Below, one piece after another: positions 1-6,400 of a stretch of 6,477 nt of DNA. Numbering within the stretch: position 1 is the first letter of the stretch; each line of letters begins with the position of its first letter. Location of the stretch: positions 1,966-8,442 of the forward strand of contig PKYZ01000107.1 of the NCBI GenBank assembly GCA_003132865.1. The letters are read 5' to 3'. The notes below the pieces were generated by a model that saw nothing but the letters and a program-made list of their open reading frames with translations, was not told the origin of the DNA and made no database searches. The position numbers and the translations under genes were made by a program. The stretch comes from Bryobacterales bacterium (GTDB lineage: Bacteria > Acidobacteriota > Terriglobia > Bryobacterales > Bryobacteraceae).

Positions 1-20
1 TTGAATCCGCGTAAATCGGC

Positions 21-1262
21 ATGCAGCCCGCCGGCACCTTCGCCCGCCAGCCCGCCCGGAAGATTCTCATTCTGGCCGCCATCCCCGCTATGGCATGCCT
101 GGCTTACTGGCCGCTCCGCCTGGCTTGGGCGGACCACCTTTCCAGTGCGACTGACGCCGAAACCGTGGCGCGCGCCGTGCGCCTGTCGCCGGGCGATGCG
201 GACTTCCGTCTGAAGCTGGCCGCCGCCCAGCAAGCCGCGGGCGCAGACCCCACCGCCGCGCTGGAAGCTGCCGCAGCCTTGGATCACGGAAACGCGGACG
301 CGTGGACCCGGCTGGGCGTGGCGGCTGAGATGCGCGGCGATCTGCGCACCGCGGAGAGCTGCCTGCTGGAGGCGGCGCACGCGAGCCGCCAGTTCGCGCC
401 GCGTTGGGCGCTTGCCAATTACTACTTCCGCCGCGGCGATGGAGCGCATTTCTGGCCGTGGGCGAGAGAGTCCCTGCTGATCGGCTATGGCGACCTGAAT
501 CCGGTGTTCCGGCTTTGCTGGCACATAAGCCAGGATGCCGGGCTGATCTTCGAGCGCGCCATCCCGGAGCGCCGCGCGGTCCTGAACGCGTATGTCTGGT
601 TCCTGATGCAAGAAGGCCGGCTGGGCGTGTCCGAACCGCCCGCCACGAAGCTGGCCGCGCTGGCCACCATCGAGGACCAATCGATACTGGTCTCCTGGTG
701 CAATCGGCAGCTCGACGCGGGCTCGGTCCCGGCCGCGCTGGAGGTCTGGAATACGCTATGCGCCAGGCATCTGCTTCCCTATGCCCCGCTGGACCGGGAC
801 CGCGCGCCGCTGACTGACGGCGGCTTTGCGGCAGCGTCTGTTGGCGGGGGCTTCGCGTGGCGGCTGGCGCCGGCGCGTGGAGTCACCATTGGCAGGAATC
901 GGTCGCCGCGGTACCTGTGGGTCGCTTTCAGCGGCGATCAACCGGAATCGTGCGCGCCGCTACTGCAATTCGTACCCGTGACACCGGGCGCGATTTACAG
1001 TTTGCGTTTCGAGTACCACACACCCGAACTCCCGCCCGACAGCGGTTTGCGCTGGAGCGTATTCGACGCGCGGACGGGCACCGATCTGGCAGCCACCTCG
1101 CCCTGGCTTTCCAGCCCGGATTGGAGGCCTGCGGAATTGGGTTTCACGGCGCCGGCCGCCGGGCTGGTGCGCTTAACGCTCACCTGCCGGCGCCTGCCGG
1201 GCGCCAGGCGGATCGAAGGTTCGGTGGGGCTGCGCCATTTGTCGCTGGAGCGCCGGCCATGA
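21..1262 (+). CDS. Membrane-anchored TPR-like protein with C-terminal beta-rich domain, partner of O-antigen ligase
   Basis: The protein has 413 residues. An in-frame TAA at 12-14 makes the ATG at 21 the first possible start; no clear Shine-Dalgarno precedes it. Residues 1-14 carry Arg and Lys, and residues 15-37 are hydrophobic (ILILAAIPAMACLAYWPL), which fits an uncleaved signal anchor or signal peptide, so the bulk is probably periplasmic. Residues about 45-160 are Ala/Leu-rich helical pairs with TPR-like spacing (for example NADAWTRLGVAAEMRGDLRTAESCLLEAA at 91-119, written here by position with key residues W95, G99, A111). Residues about 265-410 look like a beta-sandwich: a GxFAWRL stretch near 277, VTPGAIYSLRFEY at 320-332, and alternating hydrophobic strands to the end. 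This resembles carbohydrate-binding jelly-roll modules, but I cannot assign a family. The stop overlaps the next start (ATGA, 1259-1262), so it is almost certainly co-translated with the O-antigen ligase gene. A role in polysaccharide assembly or ligation is inferred from that context only. Confidence 0.82.
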   Translation: MQPAGTFARQPARKILILAAIPAMACLAYWPLRLAWADHLSSATDAETVARAVRLSPGDADFRLKLAAAQQAAGADPTAALEAAAALDHGNADAWTRLGVAAEMRGDLRTAESCLLEAAHASRQFAPRWALANYYFRRGDGAHFWPWARESLLIGYGDLNPVFRLCWHISQDAGLIFERAIPERRAVLNAYVWFLMQEGRLGVSEPPATKLAALATIEDQSILVSWCNRQLDAGSVPAALEVWNTLCARHLLPYAPLDRDRAPLTDGGFAAASVGGGFAWRLAPARGVTIGRNRSPRYLWVAFSGDQPESCAPLLQFVPVTPGAIYSLRFEYHTPELPPDSGLRWSVFDARTGTDLAATSPWLSSPDWRPAELGFTAPAAGLVRLTLTCRRLPGARRIEGSVGLRHLSLERRP

Positions 1263-2476
1263 CCCGCGCGATAACCGCCCTGGCTGTATTGCTGAGCTAT
1301 GCGGTACTCACGAGCTGGATCGACCAGCGCTGGGCGTGGGGCCTGGCACAGTTCGCGGTTTTTGTATCTATAGCCGGCTGGGCTGCTGGCCAGTGGCGGC
1401 GTCCGTTTCCCGTGCGCGGGAGCCTGTGGCTGGCGCCGCTTTGCGCCGCGCCGGCTTGGGGCCTGCTGCAGCTCGCCACCCACCGCACGGTTTATCGCTG
1501 GGGGACGTGGAATGCCGTATTGGATTGGGCCACCTGGCTGGCGCTGTTCTTTCTGGCATTGCAACTATTCCAACGATCCGCCGCGCGGCACTGGTTTCTG
1601 CGTTTCGCGCTGTATTTCGGATTCGGGCTGAGCGTGCTTTCCACGGTTCAGATGTTCACTTCGGGCGGTAAGATCTTCTGGCTCTTTCCGAGCGGCTATA
1701 CGGATTATGTGCTGGGGCCGTTCGTCAACCGGAATCAGTATGCCGCGTTCCTGGAGACGATCCTGCCGATCGCACTGTGGCAGGCTCTGCGCGACCGCCG
1801 CCTGGCATTCGCCAATTGCGCGATAGCCGCGGCCATGCTCGCTTCGGTGGTGGCGGCAGCTTCGCGCGCCGGGTCCGTTCTGATGTGCGTGGAGGTGGCC
1901 GCGGTGCTGCTGCTGGCCTGGCGGCGCGGCATGGCGCCTGCCCGGGCGGTAGCCCGCGGCTTTGCCGCGTTCGCCGCCATTGCCGTGCTATTTACCGCCA
2001 TTGCCGGTTGGCAGGCGCTTCGGCAGCGTCTCTGGGAGCAGGATGCGTTACCCGGACGGCGCCAGTTTCTGGTCTCCTCTCTGACAATGCTGCACGACCG
2101 GCCTGCCATGGGTTTCGGACTGGGGAACTGGGCGCGCGCTTATCCGCAATATGCGCTCTTCGACGACGGCAATTACGTGAACCAGGCTCACAACGATTGG
2201 CTGCAGTGGGCGGTGGAGGGAGGCGTGCCGTTCTTTGTGATCCTATTATCGTTAGTCGTGATGGCAGTTCCGGCCGCGTTGCATTCGGTTTGGGGGATCG
2301 GTCTGCTGTCGGTTTGGGTCCATTGCCTGGTCGAGTATCCGCTGCAGCAGAGACCCGCCATCGGCGCCTGGTTCTTCGTGTTGTTAGGAGTGCTGGCCGC
2401 CAGCCGGAGCCGGGGCGCCGGCAGCGCGGAACGCGCAGCCTCCCCCGGTAGTGGGGTATCCGCTTCACTCAGGTGA
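1259..2476 (+). CDS. O-antigen ligase / Wzy polymerase family membrane protein
   Basis: The protein has 405 residues. I chose the ATG at 1259 because it overlaps the upstream stop as ATGA and has GGAG at 1247-1250, eight bases upstream. An in-frame ATG at 857 would bury the start in the preceding gene. About ten hydrophobic segments are visible, at roughly 5-20, 28-43, 54-72, 88-104, 112-131, 163-175, 184-200, 206-221, 232-250, 324-340 and 343-383. Family hallmarks (PF04932 type) are FVNRNQYAAF at 155-164, SRAGSV at 202-207, GFGLGNW at 285-291, AHNDWLQ at 310-316 and the closing VEYPLQ at 358-363. The large loop between about 252 and 322 is the expected periplasmic loop. H311 matches the position of the conserved catalytic-type histidine and R203 the conserved arginine of WaaL/Wzy proteins. 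Such enzymes join undecaprenyl-linked glycans to lipid A-core, protein or another glycan. Ligase, polymerase and protein glycosyltransferase cannot be told apart by sequence alone. The last 25 residues are low-complexity (Ala/Ser/Gly/Arg) and sit against a rearranged region. Confidence 0.9.
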   Translation: MTRAITALAVLLSYAVLTSWIDQRWAWGLAQFAVFVSIAGWAAGQWRRPFPVRGSLWLAPLCAAPAWGLLQLATHRTVYRWGTWNAVLDWATWLALFFLALQLFQRSAARHWFLRFALYFGFGLSVLSTVQMFTSGGKIFWLFPSGYTDYVLGPFVNRNQYAAFLETILPIALWQALRDRRLAFANCAIAAAMLASVVAAASRAGSVLMCVEVAAVLLLAWRRGMAPARAVARGFAAFAAIAVLFTAIAGWQALRQRLWEQDALPGRRQFLVSSLTMLHDRPAMGFGLGNWARAYPQYALFDDGNYVNQAHNDWLQWAVEGGVPFFVILLSLVVMAVPAALHSVWGIGLLSVWVHCLVEYPLQQRPAIGAWFFVLLGVLAASRSRGAGSAERAASPGSGVSASLR

Positions 2477-2523
2477 TCGTTCTGCCAACAGGCTTGTGGG
2501 GCGGTTCCCCGGCATGGGGCACA

Positions 2524-2548
2524 GTCCGCTGCGGACGCCCTCGTCCGC
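2524..2548. repeat. Palindromic intergenic repeat next to the DUF4160 remnant
   Basis: GCGGACG (2531-2537) and CGTCCGC (2542-2548) form a perfect 7-bp stem with a CCCT loop. The left arm also pairs with GTCCGC at 2524-2529, so the same hexamer alternates GTCCGC/GCGGAC/GTCCGC and allows two competing hairpins. A nearby CCCC/GGGG inverted pair flanks GGCAT at about 2505-2517. There is no T-run, so it is not a classic intrinsic terminator for the ligase operon, although it could slow exonucleases on the 3' end. The two-hairpin layout with short loops resembles the repeat at 6401-6441, although the stem sequences differ. I read it as a REP-like or other palindromic intergenic element. Confidence 0.5.
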
Positions 2549-2562
2549 CCGCCGGGCAGGCC

Positions 2563-2697
2563 GGCCAGAAGGCGCTCATCGCCATCGAGACACGGGCCCT
2601 GTTGAGAGGACGTCTTTCGCCTCGCGCCGAGTTGATCGAGGATTGGAATTTGGCGAGGCACGCGGCGCAACTCAATCCCATTGCGCCTCTGGAGTAG
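2563..2697 (+). pseudogene. DUF4160-like protein remnant (5'-truncated, internally deleted)
   Basis: The frame read from 2563 gives GQKALIAIETRALLRGRLSP followed by RAELIEDWNLARHAAQLNPI and APLE, ending at TAG 2695-2697. From memory, this matches the second half of short DUF4160 proteins: the (Q)KA-I-AIET-ALL-G-LSPRA segment, then the closing E-L-W-LAR-PI-PLE segment. Two parts expected in the family are absent. The N-terminal portion with the HFHA-type histidine motif is missing, and upstream sequence is a GC-rich palindromic repeat instead. A stretch of about 13-14 codons that normally follows LSPRA (a helix of the type LGLV-EWA-LH) is also missing, in frame. An open frame does extend back to ATC/ATG-like starts near 2473, but its first 30 residues do not look like DUF4160. 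The gene is therefore judged dead. Its tail contains GGAG (2691-2694), the likely ribosome site of the following DUF2442 gene, so the two were once one operon. Confidence 0.68.
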
Positions 2698-2700
2698 ATC

Positions 2701-2987
2701 GTGTTGAAGGACATTGTTGCCGCAAAAGCGCTCGGCGATCGTCGCTTGCATCTTCGGTTCGAAGATGGCGTTGAGGGCGTGGTCGATCTCGCGCCCTATC
2801 TCAGCTTCCACGGAGTCTTCGAGCCGCTGCGCGATCCCGCCTACTTCGCCCAGCTCGCGTCGATCCGGAGCTGGGCACCGTAGTTTGGCCGAACGGAGCG
2901 GACCTTGATCCCGACGTTCTCTACGGACGCATCACCGGGACGCCGGCCTTGCAGGAGCGCGACCTCCATTTGGCACATTATAATTAG
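2701..2987 (+). pseudogene. DUF2442 domain protein, frameshifted
   Basis: Translation from the GTG at 2701 gives MLKDIVAAKALGDRRLHLRF, then EDGVEGVVDLAPYLSFHGVF and EPLRDPAYFAQL. This is a typical DUF2442 N-terminal and middle region. After CAG CTC (2851-2856) the frame breaks and would stop at TAG 2881-2883. Two bases ahead, starting at 2859, another frame continues the family: VDPELGTVVWPNGADLDPD, then VLYGRITG and a short tail to TAG 2985-2987. Restoring one C before the GC at 2857-2858 would give an intact L-R-V-D-P-E junction, so a single-base deletion explains everything. The repaired length of about 95 residues is normal for the family. GGAG at 2691-2694, seven bases before the GTG, is a good ribosome site. 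DUF2442 proteins are small, of uncertain biochemical function, and often paired with DUF4160; a toxin-antitoxin-like role has been suggested but is not something I can confirm. A sequencing error remains possible, but the damage to the partner gene favours genuine decay. Confidence 0.8.
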
Positions 2988-3033
2988 CTCAGTGTAGTGT
3001 CCAATTAACAACTGGATTATTCATTCCGTCGCC

Positions 3034-3045
3034 TTCCTTAAGGAA
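3034..3045. repeat. 12-bp perfect palindrome TTCCTTAAGGAA
   Basis: TTCCTTAAGGAA reads the same on both strands with no spacer and lies at the right edge of the A+T-rich patch that follows the DUF2442 pseudogene. ATTCC at 3023-3027 and GGAAT at 3042-3046 form a second, wider inverted pair overlapping it. It could be an operator-like dimer site or part of a mobile element end. It is far (about 270 bases) from the start of the next gene, so a direct operator role is not well supported. Confidence 0.3.
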
Positions 3046-3262
3046 TCGCCGGACAGTCGAGCAGGACGGGAATGAAGGTCGGGCGCACATGCTCCGGCAG
3101 GCGCGAGGTTCACATCGCCGTCGCGGCTTGGCGGCGGATCAGCTTGCCGGCGCTGACCCGCATCTATCGCAGTCCCAAAGTGCCGCAGTGGCCGCCGCAC
3201 CCCGTTCGGCCCTCGATTCCGCGCCGTGAGCCTTCAAAAACAGCTATTCAGGCCTGAAATCG

Positions 3263-3290
3263 TAGAAACCACCCGCGCCTGCCTTATCAT
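3263..3290 (+). promoter_or_regulatory. Candidate promoter for the activase gene
   Basis: TAGAAA (3263-3268, four of six matches to TTGACA) is followed after 16 bases by TATCAT (3285-3290, five of six matches to TATAAT). A second -10-like hexamer, TATAAA, lies at 3293-3298 but has no fitting -35. The gene start at 3319 would leave a leader of only about 20 bases. AGGCG at 3309-3313, about six bases before the ATG, is a weak ribosome site. This is a motif match in a GC-rich background where A+T hexamers stand out; no transcript evidence exists. Confidence 0.3.
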
Positions 3291-3318
3291 CGTATAAACG
3301 GGATAAACAGGCGCAACT

Positions 3319-6300
3319 ATGGGCATCAACATCGGTCTGGATATCGGCTCGATCAGCCTGAAGCTGGCGGCCCTGGGCCGGCCGGCGGACCGCGGGATTC
3401 TGGAGACGCTGTGCGCCGCCGCCCGCCCCTTCCGCATGGTGAGCGCCGAACCGCCGCTGGTGTTGTCCGATTACCGCCGCATTGCCGGCAGCCCGATTCA
3501 ATCCACCTACGACCTCTTGCAGGAATTCTACGACATCGTGCCGGAGGCGCGCGTGGAAGGCATTCGCGTGACCGGTTCCGGCAGCCGCACCATCGCCAAA
3601 ATCCTGGGGCTGTACTTCGAAAACGAATTCAAGGCCATCGCCCGCATGATCGCCGAGTTTTATCCCCACGCGCGCACGGTCTTCGAAATCGGCGGCGAAA
3701 GCTCCAAGTACATCCGGCTCGATCAGCGCACCATCCTGGATTACGACCGCAGCGGCGAGTGCGCCGCGGGCACCGGATCGTTCCTGGATCAGCAGGCGTT
3801 GCGCATGCGTTACTCGGTCGAAGATGTCGGGGACCTGGTGGCACACGCGGGTTGCGCCGCGCGCATTGCCGGCCGGTGCTCGGTGTTCGCCAAGAGCGAC
3901 ATGATCCACGCGCAGCAGAAAGGCCATGCCCCCGCCGAGATTCTGCGCGGCCTCTGCGACGCCGTCGCCCGCAATTTCAAGAGCAGTGTGGTCAAAGGCC
4001 GGCCGGTCGAAGCGCCCGTCGCGCTGGTGGGCGCGGTCTCCCAGAACGCGGGCGTCACCGCGGCGCTGCGCGAGGCGTTCGGGCTTTCCGCGAGCCAGTT
4101 GTTCGTGCCGCCGCATTACGCCTGGTGCGGCGCCATCGGCGCGGCCATGCTGGAAGCCGAGGAGCCGCGCAAACGCTCGCTGCGCGACATCCACCGCTTG
4201 AACCAGCACGAAGGCGAAGAGCGCGTCGAAGACACCACGCCGCTCTCGATGCAAAATGTGGTGCTCCTGCGCGACCGCGTCGGGGCCTATGCGCCGCCGC
4301 CCGGCAACCACCCCATTCCGGCTTACCTGGGCATCGACGTGGGATCGGTATCCACCAACGTAGTGGCCATCGATGAAACCGGCGCCGTCATTCACGATAT
4401 CTACCTCCGCACCGCCGGACGGCCCATCGAGGCTGTCCAGCAGGGGTTCGCCGAGCTCGAAGGCTTGTGGGGCCAGCGCCTCGAAATCCGCGGCGTGGGA
4501 ACGACCGGATCGGGCCGCGAGCTGATCGCCGAGTTCGCGGGCGCCGACGTGGTGAACGATGAGATCACGGCGCACAAGACCGGCGCTCTGCATGTGAGCC
4601 AGACCATGGGCGGCGAGCCGGTGGACACCATCTTCGAGATCGGCGGCCAGGATTCCAAATTCATCTCCATCGAGCACGGCGTGGTGGTGGACTTCGCCAT
4701 GAACGAAGCCTGTGCGGCCGGCACCGGATCGTTCCTGGAGGAGCAGGCCGAAAAGCTGGGTATCAGCATCAAGGGCGAATTCGCGCGCCTCGCGCTTGCG
4801 GCGCCCTGGCCCACCCGCCTGGGCGAGCGCTGCACGGTCTTCATGGAACGCGATGTCACCGGCTGGCTGCACAAAGGCGAGCCGGTCCCCAACCTGGTCG
4901 CGGGACTGGCATACTCCATCGCGCTGAATTATCTGAACCGCGTGGTGCGCGGCCGGCACATCGGCAACGTGATCTACTTCCAGGGCGGCACCGCTTATAA
5001 CGATGCGGTGGCCGCGGCCTTCGCCGGGCTGCTGGGCAAGCGCATCACCGTGCCGCCGTACAACGGAGTGGTGGGCGCAATCGGCATGGCTCTGATCGCG
5101 CGCCAGTGGCACGCCGCCACCAAGGGACGCAGCCGCTTTCGCGGATATCGCCTCGATCGGCTCGAACTGGCGTCCCGCGATTTCGTCTGCCGCGCCTGCT
5201 CGAATTTGTGCGACATCAAGGAATTCACCATTGAAGGACAGAAGAGCTACTGGGGCGACAAGTGCTCGGACAAGTTCCGCAAGCCTTCCGCCACCGGACG
5301 CCAGCCGGTGATCGATGACCTGTTCGCCTGCCGGGAAAGGATCATTGAAGACCTGGCGGCTGGTGCGCCCGGGCCCGCCGCTGACAGCGTGCGCGTCGGC
5401 ATCCCCCGCGCCATGTCCACCTTCGACCGCTACCCGTTCTGGCAGCGCTATTTCGCGGAACTGGGCATCCGCACGATGCTCTCGCCCGTCACCGACCCGC
5501 GCATCGCGGCCGCCGGCGTCGAAATGGCCGTCGCGCAGCCTTGCTATCCCGTGCAAGTGGCGCACGGCCATGTGCGCGCGCTGGCCGAGATGGGGGCCGA
5601 TTACATCCTGGTCCCCAACATCGCCGACGCCGAAGCCGATGAGAGCAACTCCTGTCCGGCGCATTACTGCCCGTGGAACCAGACGCTGCCCTACATCCTG
5701 CGCGTGGCGCCCGGCCTGGAACAGTTTCAAAGCAAGTTCCTGGTGCCCACGTTGCATTTTCAGTTAGGCCCGGCGCAGGTGAAAAGCGCCATGGCGGAGT
5801 GTATGAAGCCGCTGGGAGTCGCCCGTCGCGCCAGTGATCGCGCCGTGGATGCCGCCTACGCCGCGCAGCATGACTTTCAGGAGCGACTGCTGGAATTGGG
5901 ACGGCGCGCCCTCGACGTGTTGCAGCAGACCGGCGAGCCGGGACTGGTGCTGGCCGGCCGCGGCTATAACATCTACGACCGCGGCATCAATTGCGATATT
6001 CCGCGCAAGCTGCGCCACCGCTACGGCGCAAACGTGATTCCGCTCGATTTTCTGGTTACCGGCCGCGAGCCCATGACCGGCCTGCACGAAAATATGTACT
6101 GGGCGTCCGGACGCAAGATTCTGGAGGCCGCGCGCGTGGCGGGATCGCGCGCCAACCTGCACGTGATCTATCTGTCGAATTTCAAGTGCGGCCCGGACTC
6201 CTACATCAAGCACTTCGCGCGCGACGCGGCGGGCGCCCCGCTGCTGGTGCTGCAATTCGACGGGCACGGCAACGATGCCGGATACATGACGCGCTGCGAG

Positions 6301-6384
6301 GCCTATCTCGACAGCAAGGGGATTCTGCGATGTTACAAACCTGCGCCGCCGCAACCGATAGCACTGTCAGCAACGGTCAACTAA
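3319..6384 (+). CDS. Fused acyl-CoA dehydratase/reductase activase: two BadF/HgdC ASKHA domains plus DUF2229/HgdB-like module
   Basis: The protein has 1021 residues and is probably cytosolic, with no signal peptide or membrane segment. Domain 1 (about 3-280) shows the ASKHA phosphate-1 loop GLDIGSISLK (6-15), TGSGSR (85-90), phosphate-2 FEIGGESSK (122-130), GECAAGTGSFL (146-156), GRCSVFAKSDM (185-195) and VPPHYAWCGAIGAA (263-276). Domain 2 (about 335-600) repeats the set: GIDVGSVSTN (338-347), TTGSGRELI (395-403), NDEITAHKTGAL (413-424), FEIGGQDSK (439-447), NEACAAGTGSF (462-472), GERCTVFMERD (502-512) and VPPYNGVVGAIGMA (578-591). C148/C187 and C465/C505 correspond to the two [4Fe-4S] ligands of HgdC (C127/C166). 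Residues about 610-1000 match DUF2229 and HgdB-like dehydratase subunits: CRACSNLC (624-631), GDKC (646-649), VGIPRAMSTFDRYPFW (693-708), QPCYPVQVAHGH (740-751), SCPAHYCPWN (778-787), NFKCGPDS (954-961), and DAGYMTRCEAYLDS (986-999) as the normal family ending. The activator family uses ATP hydrolysis to push a low-potential electron into an iron-sulfur enzyme. The substrate is unknown. Many fused relatives I recall are near 1,400 residues, so this is a compact form. The gene stands alone in the window. Confidence 0.9.
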   Translation: MGINIGLDIGSISLKLAALGRPADRGILETLCAAARPFRMVSAEPPLVLSDYRRIAGSPIQSTYDLLQEFYDIVPEARVEGIRVTGSGSRTIAKILGLYFENEFKAIARMIAEFYPHARTVFEIGGESSKYIRLDQRTILDYDRSGECAAGTGSFLDQQALRMRYSVEDVGDLVAHAGCAARIAGRCSVFAKSDMIHAQQKGHAPAEILRGLCDAVARNFKSSVVKGRPVEAPVALVGAVSQNAGVTAALREAFGLSASQLFVPPHYAWCGAIGAAMLEAEEPRKRSLRDIHRLNQHEGEERVEDTTPLSMQNVVLLRDRVGAYAPPPGNHPIPAYLGIDVGSVSTNVVAIDETGAVIHDIYLRTAGRPIEAVQQGFAELEGLWGQRLEIRGVGTTGSGRELIAEFAGADVVNDEITAHKTGALHVSQTMGGEPVDTIFEIGGQDSKFISIEHGVVVDFAMNEACAAGTGSFLEEQAEKLGISIKGEFARLALAAPWPTRLGERCTVFMERDVTGWLHKGEPVPNLVAGLAYSIALNYLNRVVRGRHIGNVIYFQGGTAYNDAVAAAFAGLLGKRITVPPYNGVVGAIGMALIARQWHAATKGRSRFRGYRLDRLELASRDFVCRACSNLCDIKEFTIEGQKSYWGDKCSDKFRKPSATGRQPVIDDLFACRERIIEDLAAGAPGPAADSVRVGIPRAMSTFDRYPFWQRYFAELGIRTMLSPVTDPRIAAAGVEMAVAQPCYPVQVAHGHVRALAEMGADYILVPNIADAEADESNSCPAHYCPWNQTLPYILRVAPGLEQFQSKFLVPTLHFQLGPAQVKSAMAECMKPLGVARRASDRAVDAAYAAQHDFQERLLELGRRALDVLQQTGEPGLVLAGRGYNIYDRGINCDIPRKLRHRYGANVIPLDFLVTGREPMTGLHENMYWASGRKILEAARVAGSRANLHVIYLSNFKCGPDSYIKHFARDAAGAPLLVLQFDGHGNDAGYMTRCEAYLDSKGILRCYKPAPPQPIALSATVN

Positions 6385-6400
6385 GGTCCGGCACCGTGGC

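Larger units (their letters stand above)
2988..3318. other. Intergenic region without a recognisable gene
   Basis: I see no convincing coding region in these 331 bases. A 61-codon open frame at 3072-3257 has an Arg/Pro-rich, low-complexity translation with no family resemblance. The left 60 bases are markedly richer in A+T than the rest of the window and contain TGTAGTGTCCAATTAACAA (about 2993-3011), which has the look of a transposon end, but no transposase or matching inverted end is visible. The right end holds the leader of the activase gene. Confidence 0.6.

Noticed and set aside
1..213. A 70-codon open frame starting with TTG at base 1
   Set aside because: It is Pro/Ser/Arg-rich and overlaps the well-supported TPR gene in another frame.
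857..1258. Upstream in-frame extension of the O-antigen ligase to an ATG at 857
   Set aside because: It would overlap the TPR gene by 400 bases and encodes an Arg/Ala/Gly-rich stretch unlike a membrane protein. The ATG at 1259 has a GGAG site and the ATGA overlap.
2473..2562. Reading the DUF4160 remnant as a complete 74-residue protein
   Set aside because: The first 30 residues come from the palindromic repeat and bear no likeness to the family N-terminus. The start would also overlap the end of the ligase gene, and the conserved central helix is missing.
3072..3257. A possible 61-residue small protein in the intergenic region
   Set aside because: There is no ribosome site of note, no family resemblance and an Arg/Pro-rich composition typical of chance frames in GC-rich DNA.
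3411..4376. A 321-codon plus-strand frame inside the activase gene
   Set aside because: Its translation is Arg/His-rich low-complexity sequence and is an out-of-frame shadow of the ATPase domains.
3244..5757. An 837-codon open frame on the minus strand, antisense to the activase gene
   Set aside because: It lies opposite a gene whose plus-strand motifs are unmistakable. Its translation is His/Arg/Gly/Asp-rich without any recognisable fold, which is the usual mirror effect of strong G/C third positions in codons of the sense strand.
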